Positions 59,501 to 64,000 of a DNA stretch of 64,000 nt are shown here, in pieces. The stretch covers positions 5,084,001 through 5,148,000 of the forward strand of contig NC_061473.1 in assembly GCF_022581195.2 (NCBI RefSeq), written 5' to 3'. Both the position numbers and the translations under genes were made by a program. Below the pieces are notes generated by a model, which searched no databases, had not been told where the DNA came from, and worked only from the letters and a program-made list of their open reading frames with translations. The stretch comes from Helicoverpa zea (taxonomy: Eukaryota > Arthropoda > Insecta > Lepidoptera > Noctuidae). Position 1 is the stretch's first letter, and every line of letters begins with the position of its first letter.

Positions 59501-62054
59501 TCTATTGAATGGATCTTGATGAAACTTTGTAGTAACATACTCGTAGCTTATACGCATATCAGAACAACATAAAGTCTTTATCCATGTGTGTATTGCGTTT
59601 GAAAACTAACTACATCATGTAAAGAAAATATAAACTACAAGCTCACCTGTTGATGCATCGAAGACTACAATTTTCGGTCCAATCCGTCCAAATCTGTCAT
59701 CTGTAGTGTCTGTCGTCTGAAAAATATAATATAGGTTTTATGTACTCCTATTTGATATCCCTGAAAAATACTCCTTAAGGGTACCTAAAACTCTATATTT
59801 TTCGTCTTTATCTGTCTACTTTATCGCGACACAAACACACTTTCGCATTTAAAATATTAGTGAAGGACAGTGTTCTCGTTACGGTAAAGTTCTTACCTCT
59901 GGTATGACGGGAGCGTGTTTCTTTGGCTTACTCTTGTGACTCAGCACTTTGGCGTCCAACATCTTGGGTAAGTTCTCGCGAATGTGACTCACGTATTTAC
60001 TCCTTCTGGAAAATATTTGTTTTAGTTTGTGCTCGTTGAAATATGTGGTCTATACATAATTTAGTAATATGTATGTATATCCAGCCTTAGCACAATTCTT
60101 TTCAATGTGAAAAAAGGCTTGTGCCCCGCAATTGGACTGTAAAACGGCGGATAATGATCCACTTTGAGATATAGAGGTACATTTTTAATGAAATTATCTT
60201 TTATATGCCTTTGTGACAACTAAGCGTATTTTGTTTTTCCTCCGTTCTGTTTTCATTATAGTAAGTTCAACTCAGTCGTGCGCGCGGCCCTATGTGTGGG
60301 TAACCCTTGTACATATACAGTGACTTTGTGTGCGTGACAAGAGGTACAGTCGGGTACAAATACAGTTATTTAGGGGTTGTATACGGCTGTTTAAAGTACA
60401 GTTATTACGTAATTTAGTTTATTTATTTATAATGATTCTGTATCGCTACTTGAAAAATCAAATGATGAATTTTCGGATTCGCTACTTTCACCAATGTTAA
60501 TTATAAATTCTGACTCCATGTCAAAATGTCTATAGTATTCTTCTTTTTTCTTTTGTACATGTCGACAAGTATTACCCAACATCCCTTCATCAATTTGACT
60601 TAAACGTTCATTTATGAGTTTCATTATTTCCGTCTTATTTTGGTCGACATTATGCGAAGCAATATAATTTTTTTAAATTCCCCACACATTTTGTTTCCAT
60701 TATTATACTAAATTATAGGTCTTTTACATTCTTAGTCCACACATTTATTTATTGTCCGCGTACCCCGAGCTAGAAAATATGTAAGGAGTATTTAATTCAT
60801 CTTAGATATTTCACTTCATTTATTTCTTAGATACTGTCAATGTCAATTTGAAAAGCCGTATGAGAAAATAATGATAAACTGTAAAATGTAATAATAAAAA
60901 GCTTTGAATGTTGTTTCATTTTTTTGAAACGCTACCTGACTCCTTAAAACATTTTCTCCGTGAAGAACTAGACATTTTCGTAAACGACTGTACCCATAAC
61001 AAAAAGCGATGAGAACACGTCATGCTCGGACGACGTCACTGTCACACGAATGAAAGTTGTATATTTACAAGCCGACGCACACATAGGGCCGCGCGCAAAT
61101 CTGAGTTGAACTATCTATACCTTATTATAGCATGCAATATCATCACATATATTTTCAAAGAAGACTTTTTTACGATTACAATTTGCTAAGTCTTTCTGTA
61201 CCCATAAACTAAACTATTTAGGTACACTATCTTCACCAGTAGACAGTATAATTTATGAAGAAGGTTTAGGTATGCTATTATTATATTCCGAAAAGCCTGC
61301 TATTAACTGATTTGCTGCGTTCGCCATTTTTCTACGTCTAGCCTACCTTGGCCTCGAACTAGCCAGTCGTGGATAAAATTCCTTGACAGACCTTTGAAGG
61401 TTATTCACGCTTATTAGAGGTATAATGACAGGTGACAATCGCCAGGTGGCGTTACTTATTCCATTCTCAGCCCATTTGTCGCCGCAAAGTGGAAATTATT
61501 TATAATTGTGGATATATTATTGAAATTGCCACGTTATTATAAGTAGATATGCGTGGCATACAATGGAATGGATATGGAGTTTAAGTATTTGACGAAAATG
61601 TCTGCTAACTATACCAAAACGTTTGGTGATAGCAAAAGGTTTAGAAAAGAAATCTATTATAAAGGTGTAAGCGAATGAATTGCAATGCGATGTTGAAGTC
61701 TTAAAACCTTTGAATTTGCTTGCATCATGTTTGCTCGTATTTGCGGTAAGAAACGGTATGCGGGCTCCAAAGGAACTACATTGTACGTGTTTAAAAAGTA
61801 GGGTTCTTCTCTTCGCTAAATTATCTATCTAATGTTCCTAGGATAAACGCGTTCATCCAAACAAACAAGAACGAACTTTTCGACTTTACAACATTAGTAG
61901 AATATGCAGATGTATGTACTAACTGGAAATGTCTGTCCGTATTATCTTTCATGACCATTTCGTTGCCGAATACTCTCCGGATAGTATCATGGACCTCCCC
62001 CTTCTCAGCAGAACTGCTGCAGACACCAAACATGGACCGGAGGACATTCATCAT
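32003..62054 (-). CDS. RNF123: E3 ubiquitin-protein ligase RNF123 (KPC1), SPRY and RING
   Basis: Cytoplasmic ubiquitin ligase; the vertebrate protein targets p27 and NF-kB p105. Coding exons by eye, 5' to 3': 62054-61924, 60005-59897, 59716-59647, 58575-58433, 57556-57363, 51861-51736, 51419-51269, 50844-50704, 50251-50069, 49502-49350, 48722-48613, 48249-48131, 47794-47741, 47379-47267, 46314-46195, 45740-45634, 44140-44033, 43767-43679, 43122-42985, 42408-42303, 40953-40806, 39918-39819, 39454-39360, 39154-39005, 38570-38464, 38148-38078, 37284-37159, 36635-36473, 35957-35820, 34957-34884, 34638-34499, 34239-34054, 33530-33360, 33027-32916, 32538-32346, 32096-32003. Phases agree throughout; about 1,510 aa against roughly 1,300 in vertebrates. 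SPRY: SSFATIRATACVYAGRW, GWCTASC, HSYAYDGGRVRKWNV. Conserved middle: NPHLPARTFIDGELDF, SQLNWAFSEF. RING: CTIC, CGHHSC, AC, CFFC. Two insect-type linkers (50844-50704; 38570-38078) are Ser-rich. The donor at 38463 (GTTCGT) is weak and the 33531-34053 stretch is unresolved. Confidence 0.92.
33911..34190. repeat. 140-bp tandem duplication within an RNF123 exon
   Basis: 34051-34190 and 33911-34050 are two diverged copies of one segment offset by exactly 140 bp. On the minus strand both encode ARALxMTLHLAPLLLT, PEACDSQNELLLGRT and both carry a CAG|GTA donor. Because 140 is not a multiple of 3, reading through both copies shifts frame. The upstream copy (34239-34054) continues the conserved reading frame; the second looks like an exon remnant now inside the intron. 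Confidence 0.88.
37815..37910 (-). repeat. Interspersed repeat fragment in an RNF123 intron
   Basis: GGCTGTAAGAGAACCCAACA and TGGGTTAAGCTCGCC are the inverted counterpart of the fragment at 4455-4530. Probably a piece of the same retroelement family. Confidence 0.5.
41590..41748. repeat. Helitron-like or LEP1-type interspersed repeat
   Basis: ATAGGCTATATTTTATCCC, then CTAAGGGACGGGCGCGAAAC and CGGGAAAACGCCTAGTAA. Similar endings occur at 63215-63412 (GCTAGTAA) and 48870-49050 (GCTAGTAT). A CTAG-type 3' end after a short GC-rich hairpin fits lepidopteran Helitrons, but I cannot confirm it here. Confidence 0.45.
41766..41816. repeat. Cluster of short palindromes GCTACGCCGTAGC
   Basis: GCTACGCCGTAGC occurs twice and GCTACGTAGC once within 50 bp, separated by AGTG and CGGAC. 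Each unit is a perfect or near-perfect palindrome. Lies in an RNF123 intron; function unknown. Confidence 0.7.
42808..42950 (-). mobile_element. Noctuid SINE fragment in an RNF123 intron
   Basis: GAGCCTTTTCCTAACTATGT, CGGCTTCCAGTCTAACCGG and TACAAGGAGCGACTGCC match the SINE 3' half on the minus strand. Sense to RNF123 transcription; truncated at the 5' side near 42950. Confidence 0.8.
45240..45390 (+). repeat. LINE 3' end fragment
   Basis: TTTTATGGGCCCTAGTTGCC then TGAAATAAAGGATTAAAAA: a poly(A)-signal-bearing, A-tailed 3' end I recognise from moth non-LTR elements. The 5' extent is a guess. Confidence 0.45.
45870..46072 (-). mobile_element. tRNA-derived SINE with A and B boxes
   Basis: On the minus strand the head has TGGCGCAATGGTCACC (A-box-like) and GGTTCGATTCCCGGTTCGG (B box), about 45 bp apart, followed by a non-tRNA body (GTGTGATGAACATGCTTG, CATGGTGGCTATGTGTAG). 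This looks like a real tRNA only in its promoter; the remainder does not fold as a cloverleaf. Different family from the GAT-tailed SINE. Confidence 0.75.
47519..47588. repeat. Short fold-back element in an RNF123 intron
   Basis: GCGTTTACACAT at 47520-47531 is repeated reverse-complemented as ATGTGTAAACGC near 47572-47583, around a GC-rich loop that itself holds the palindrome CCACAGCTGTGG. About 65 bp in all; possibly a mini-MITE. Confidence 0.65.
48868..49048. repeat. Interspersed repeat (CTAG-ended, lepidopteran)
   Basis: Contains TATTATAAACGTGAAAGTTTG, AAAACGGCTGGACCGATTTG, AGGCTACTTTTTATC and a terminal GGCGAAGCCGCTGGCGGAAG before CTAGTAT. Widespread in moth genomes; either a LINE 3' fragment or a Helitron end. 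Non-coding here. Confidence 0.6.
51440..51620 (-). mobile_element. Diverged noctuid SINE fragment in an RNF123 intron
   Basis: GCCTTTTCCGAACTATGTTG and GGTCGGGCTTCCATTATCAC are the SINE 3' end on the minus strand. The rest aligns only loosely with 42808-42950, so this is an old copy. It begins about 20 bp from the acceptor of exon 51419-51269. Confidence 0.65.
52090..52301 (-). repeat. 3' LTR of the gypsy element
   Basis: 212 bp from TGTAGGAAGAAATATAAAT to GTAGGTCACCACA as read on the plus strand. Identical to 56328-56539. Adjacent to the polypurine tract. Confidence 0.95.
52302..52316 (-). other. Polypurine tract of the gypsy element
   Basis: Minus strand TCTGGGGGGGGGTGA immediately before the 3' LTR, the expected start site for plus-strand DNA synthesis. 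Confidence 0.75.
52322..55516 (-). CDS. Gypsy pol: protease, reverse transcriptase, RNase H, integrase
   Basis: Open frame of 1,064 codons with no ATG at its 5' limit, so it is expected to be made as a gag-pol fusion by a -1 frameshift in the overlap. Domains in order: aspartic protease (FLVDTGSDLSVYP, Asp at about 40); RT (about 175-420) with YAYLDDFLVF at the active site; RNase H (about 480-600) with LVTDASDKAIGAVL; integrase with an HHCC zinc finger (HSLSHPGTKA, CLACQRSK) and DDE core (HIDLIGPLPL, DIVTDRGRQFES), then a C-terminal domain with GPHKVLERGDKVFKLL. All key catalytic residues are present. The stop is 6 bp from the polypurine tract. No envelope frame follows. Confidence 0.95.
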   Translation of the reverse strand: MRLHNVGKCAGQSVMAADDCPSAGRLFVTDQRLKIQFLVDTGSDLSVYPRSAIPRRLGKTEYELRAANGTVINTYGFVSLTLNLGLRRDFAWRFIVADVTRAIIGVDFLSYYNLVVDCRNQRLIDNHTTLSTPASPVRRSDDVSSVRVSLGDSAFTHILREYPDITRPRGIHDTSKHNTVHHIRTTPGPPVSSSPRRLAPDKLKIAKAEFDDMLRSGICRLSESPWSSPLHLVPKKGNRWRPCGDYRMLNARTVPDQYPIRHIQDFAHSLSGCTIFSQIDLVKAYNQIPVHPDDIPKTAITTPFGLFEFPFMTFGLRNAAQTFQRFVDEMLRGLDFTYAYLDDFLVFSKDQKTHELHLRQLFTRLREYGMVINSAKCVFGASEVNFLGYHISSKGTRPLPAKVEAVQNFPEPKTVRELRRFLGMLNFYRRFIPNAAACQAPLNSLLSDSVKGSHPVNFTADQREAFQGCKDSLCRAALLAHPDCTAKMALVTDASDKAIGAVLQQRTGGAWEPLAFFSRKLSDAQVKYSPYDRELLAIYESVKYFRHMLEARDFVIYTDHKPLTFAFTSRKENCSPRQFRHLDLIAQFTTDIRHISGKDNVVADTLSRVEEITQPVPVERIAAAQEDDQELQQLLAGDNSLRLQLVSVPGSQQQLYCDLSSGTPRPFVPKELRRSIFLSLHSLSHPGTKASARLIAARYVWPGVRKDCRNWAQSCLACQRSKTTRHVSAPLQTFKLPQARFAFIHIDLIGPLPLCQGFRYCLTAVDRFTRWPEAIPLADITAETVAKALLGGWIARFGCPSDIVTDRGRQFESALFKCLSGIAGFQHRRTTAYHPACNGLVERFHRQLKAAITCHAGSSWVESLPLVLLGVRSAFKEDVQASAAELVFGQPLRLPGEFFDPRVEETVDMTDYLSRLRSIVRSLQPAPAVRHNSRFKTFVFKELATATHVFLRDCTAGGGLKPAYSGPHKVLERGDKVFKLLVNGKQVTVSIDRIKPAFILRDPDTTAHSPHNTIAHNSPQSPLDNNTHHYSPDADNRGLPSADDGVIRTTRSGRRVHFPAYYRP
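55474..56298 (-). CDS. Gypsy gag (capsid and nucleocapsid)
   Basis: Structural protein of the element's particle, 274 aa, starting MSISKADVDG at a true ATG. The capsid part (about residues 30-190) holds FYPEKPALWFAQMDAQF and REEKVKQLLMHEELGDRKPS, the usual metazoan gypsy capsid pattern. A Ser/Arg-rich stretch of alternating S and R precedes a single zinc-knuckle-like motif CWYHQRFGDNAKKCIKPC, of CHCC type. It ends at 55474 and overlaps pol by about 40 bp in another frame. No internal stop. Confidence 0.93.
   Translation of the reverse strand: MSISKADVDGAETSKVGIDAAEACRVGVRVPPFYPEKPALWFAQMDAQFALANIKTDETKYFYVTGHLDPKYADVVEDIIANPPASDKYEKLKAELIKRQSASREEKVKQLLMHEELGDRKPSQFYRHLLNLAGPGVPEEFLRTMWTSRLSAGTQTIVASQSKLDLAELAELADRIHVITGPAQVASTAAVATAPSSSTSGLHAEIAALNRQMQKMALKLERLSRNRSRSRSRSRHRSSSRRSQCWYHQRFGDNAKKCIKPCDYTTSGNARGNL
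55492..55498 (-). promoter_or_regulatory. Candidate -1 ribosomal frameshift site
   Basis: Minus strand GGGAAAT falls in the gag-pol overlap, in gag phase G GGA AAT, the X XXY YYZ arrangement. Slipping back one base gives GGG AAA TGC, which is the pol frame. Whether a downstream stem or pseudoknot exists was not computed. Confidence 0.6.
56317..56325 (-). other. Primer-binding site of the gypsy element
   Basis: Minus strand TGGTGACCC, two bases from the 5' LTR. It is complementary to the 3' end of insect tRNA-Trp (GGGTCA plus CCA), so tRNA-Trp is the inferred primer. Confidence 0.75.
56328..56539 (-). repeat. 5' LTR of the gypsy element
   Basis: 212 bp, same sequence as the 3' LTR. The element promoter would act from here toward lower coordinates, the direction of RNF123 transcription. 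Confidence 0.95.
58095..58162 (+). repeat. Retroposon tail with TTTCTGAT microsatellite
   Basis: GCAAATAAAATTTCTGATTT followed by about four TTTCTGAT units. A poly(A)-signal-like word before an 8-bp simple repeat suggests the 3' tail of a non-LTR element. Confidence 0.5.
59440..59620. repeat. Diverged copy of the 48868-type repeat
   Basis: ATCGCGAAAGTTTGTAAGAA, GTATGTTTGTTAGTTA and AATGGATCTTGATGAAACTT parallel 48880-48970, but the 3' part is degraded. In an RNF123 intron. Confidence 0.45.
60261..61115 (-). mobile_element. Non-autonomous DNA transposon in RNF123 intron 1
   Basis: About 855 bp with inverted ends: GTAAGTTCAACTCAGTCGTG left; right end on the other strand GATAGTTCAACTCAGATTTG, then GCGCGCGGCCCTATGTGTG on both. 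TATA flanks both sides, so a TA or TATA target duplication. A second, broken copy starts at 63632. Carries a short transposase-like C-terminus at 60624-60427. Confidence 0.75.
60427..60624 (-). pseudogene. Transposase C-terminal remnant
   Basis: 65 codons: MLGNTCRHVQKKKEEYYRHF, then acidic SSESENSSFDFSSSDTESL and stop. The CRHV-x-K-x-E-EY pattern followed by a Ser/Asp-rich tail resembles the end of Tc1/mariner-related transposases in moths. The catalytic domain is absent. Family call is from memory of similar tails and is tentative. Confidence 0.45.
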
Positions 62055-62569
62055 TGGTGTTCCTGTTCCAGCCGTCTTCGAAAAATGCTCTACCAGTCTT
62101 TAATATCGACGGAACTTCAATCGCTTTGAATTTACACAGGTTTTTGAAACGGAGATTTTAACTTGGTGTGACGGTTCCTTCCTTTGCAAATATAATATTC
62201 GGTCCTTGCTATTAGCTCAGACCGTAAATATCTGCTAGAATATATTCATAGTTCATTATGCACACTGTACTATCAAAAAGGAATTTTAAAGCAATATTTT
62301 TCGAGCAAAAGCTAGAGGGTAAGTTTTCACAACACAAAAATGAAAGTCAAAAAAATATCTCTATTGTTTAAAAACGAGATGGATTTAAATAAATTCTAAA
62401 AGTAATTTATGCTACTATAATAAAGTTTTCACAGTACAAAATTATTTGTAAAATATATTTCAAAATCATATGGTGGGTAAGTAATTGTCAAAAACGCCAC
62501 GTCATTTTGATGGAAGATGGATACGGTTACCAAAAAGGTTTATTGTAAAACAAGGTTTATTTTAAGACC

Positions 62570-62735
62570 GCACCGCGGATTTTTTGATTTTAGATAGCTC
62601 CGCCCACTACACTTCCGCGTCTATCGCGTCGCGCAAGCTATACTCTTCACTCAATGTGTAAAATTTGAATTTCGCGCCAATCGCACACGCCGAGGTCAGC
62701 GCGGGGTCAGGAGAACCGAACAGGGAAGATAGGGA
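62570..62735 (-). promoter_or_regulatory. Putative RNF123 promoter region
   Basis: Local rise in GC with CTCCGCCCAC (GC-box-like) and GCGCCAATCGC (CCAAT-like) about 520-680 bp upstream of the first RNF123 ATG. Direction and use are inferred from position. Confidence 0.3.
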
Positions 62736-62984
62736 GCCGCAACTTACCTAAGTTTTTTATTTTTTGATCGGATTTTTTTTTGTTGTACTTACAAAAATTA
62801 TTTGTAATGAAAACTTTTTATGAAGAGTAATATGATAATTTGGACGCGTATGGTTGTGTGTATGTATGTGTGGTGTGTCGTGTATGAGTGTTTGTATATC
62901 CAGAACGGATGAATCGATATGTATTTAGGTTTTTTTGTTTGAAATGAAATTCATCGGGAGTGTTCCTAGCTTTATTTGGTGAAT

Positions 62985-63210
62985 ATCGGCCCAAGATGGC
63001 CGCCGCCACAAAATGGCGAATAACATATTTTTTTTACAATTCCTTCAGTATGGATATCAAATGAAAGGGCTTGATTAGTATGTAGAATCATGTATAATAT
63101 TATTTAAAGTCCAAGATAGCCACCGCCAGAAAATGCTGAATTGCATTGTTTTTTTATAGCTCTCTCAATATGGGTATCAAATGAAAGCGTTTGACCAGTG
63201 TTAAATAATT
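62985..63210. repeat. Diverged tandem duplication, period about 120 bp
   Basis: Two units each contain CCAAGAT-GCC, CCGCCA-AAAATG, and ATGG-TATCAAATGAAAG with similar spacing. Around 75-80 percent alike by eye. Known moth repeat words; function unknown. Confidence 0.6.
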
Positions 63211-63214
63211 TATA

Positions 63215-63412
63215 CTAATGTTATAAAGAGGGAAGATTTGATTGTTTGTTTCTGTGGATTGTATAAGCTCTGAAACTGCTTAACTGATTTGATTTGCTTT
63301 CACAATTAGAGATTTACACTATCCCCAGTGAATGTAGGCCATATTTTATCCGGGCACAGGAAGAAGTTCCCCGGGAATGCGGCTAAAATCGCGTTAAACA
63401 GCTAGTAAAAAT
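63215..63412. repeat. CTAG-ended interspersed repeat
   Basis: TACTAATGTTATAAAGAGGG start, TAGGCCATATTTTATCCGGG middle, and AACAGCTAGTAAAAATT end, parallel to 41590-41748. Probably the same lepidopteran repeat class. Confidence 0.5.
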
Positions 63413-63631
63413 TAAGTGGTTAAGGAATAAAAGCGTCGCAGATCTTGTGTGTTATGTATGCTATAAATGTATGTAGTGAAGCTGTAAGGTATCAAAGAAG
63501 TAATGAAGCTTAGTAATTCATTTTTAAACATATTTATTAAAACTGAAATATAAATAATAATATAATGTAAAAAAAAAGAATTTATAGTATAACACGGTCT
63601 CCATAGATTTTTTGTTCTCAGAGTGCTTATA

Positions 63632-63777
63632 GTAAGTTCAACTCAGTCTTGCGCGCGGTTATGTGTGGGTAACCCTTGTACATATACAGTGACTTTGTGT
63701 GCGTGACAAGAGGTACAGTCGGGTACAAATACAGTTATTTAGGGGTTACGGCTGTTTAAGGAAAAACAGTTATTATA
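63632..63777. mobile_element. Second copy of the 60261-type transposon, truncated
   Basis: GTAAGTTCAACTCAGTCTTG onward follows 60261-60405 closely (GGGTAACCCTTGTACATATA, GTGACTTTGTGTGCGTGAC). The copy is interrupted at 63778 by another MITE and then the window ends. Confidence 0.75.
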
Positions 63778-64000
63778 GTTCGGCCATTCAGAGAATGCGT
63801 TCCTGACACGTCGCGATTGAACTGACGACGTAATAACATTCATTGATTATTGATATAATAATGTTGTTTTAATGCTCCTCAATTGTTAAAACGGTAAACA
63901 ACCAGCAAAAATATTTTTATCGTAACTGCAACGCCATTGCAAAGTTACGTCGTCAGTTCAATCGCGACGTGTCAGGAACGCATTCTCTGAATGGCCGAAC
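63778..64000. mobile_element. MITE with perfect 55-bp terminal inverted repeats
   Basis: Starts GTTCGGCCATTCAGAGAATG and ends CATTCTCTGAATGGCCGAAC at the last base. The first 55 bp equal the reverse complement of the last 55 bp with no mismatch seen. About 113 bp of non-coding centre. Inserted in the second copy of the 60261-type transposon. The right flank, and therefore any target duplication, lies outside the window. Confidence 0.85.

Larger units (their letters stand above)
62055..64000. other. RNF123 upstream region and repeats to the window edge
   Basis: No host coding sequence recognised. A GC-rich segment at 62570-62735 (GCTCCGCCCACTACACTTCC, TTTCGCGCCAATCGCAC with a CCAAT box) is the best candidate for the RNF123 promoter. 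To its right are tandem-diverged repeats (62985-63210), a CTAG-ended repeat (63215-63412), and DNA-transposon copies from 63632. Confidence 0.45.

Noticed and set aside
62818..63009. Minus-strand frame with Thr/His-rich repeats
   Set aside because: Derived from a GT-rich simple-sequence stretch; no homology.

Overview
The window is animal nuclear DNA, almost certainly from a moth and most likely a noctuid. The evidence is small exons with clean GT-AG introns, metazoan genes, AT-rich introns, and many copies of a tRNA-derived SINE with a GAT-repeat tail that I recognise from noctuid genomes. No prokaryotic, viral-genome or CRISPR structure is present. The species call is inference from repeat families.

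Five host genes can be read. (1) 1-489, minus: 5' part of mitochondrial phenylalanyl-tRNA synthetase (FARS2 family), cut by the left edge. (2) 3028-5973, plus: complete six-exon endonuclease G, 310 aa. (3) 13085-16153, minus: complete six-exon translation initiation factor eIF2-alpha, 331 aa. (4) 19077-31703, plus: a 23-exon FACIT-like collagen (TSPN/laminin-G domain followed by Gly-X-Y blocks), 726 aa in my splice model. (5) 32003-62054, minus: the RNF123/KPC1 E3 ubiquitin ligase (SPRY at the N-terminus, RING at the C-terminus), about 36 coding exons over 30 kb. FARS2 and endoG are divergent. The collagen gene and RNF123 converge, with about 300 bp between their stop codons. I see no functional cluster linking these genes; they are neighbours only.

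Much of the rest is mobile DNA. At 506-2453 a P-superfamily-like element with THAP remnants has been hit by a second copy of itself; both have 8-bp target duplications. At about 6940-12240 lies a decayed DIRS-type tyrosine-recombinase retrotransposon (minus strand: gag-like repeats, RT, RNase H, recombinase) with inverted terminal repeats and an internal complementary region. At 52090-56539 a very young Ty3/gypsy element of CsRn1 type, with identical 212-bp LTRs, open gag and pol and a 4-bp target duplication, sits in an intron inside the SPRY-coding part of RNF123. Other pieces are a Tc1/mariner-like MITE in a collagen intron, a MITE near 12.4 kb, a DNA transposon remnant at 60.3-61.1 kb with a second copy at 63.6 kb, and a MITE with perfect 55-bp terminal inverted repeats ending at the last base of the window.

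The least explained features are a 140-bp tandem duplication inside an RNF123 coding exon, next to a stretch where a segment conserved in vertebrate RNF123 could not be found; the self-nested P-like element; and the His-rich tandem repeats in the DIRS gag-like region. Splice models were built by eye from phase and homology and not tested against transcripts.
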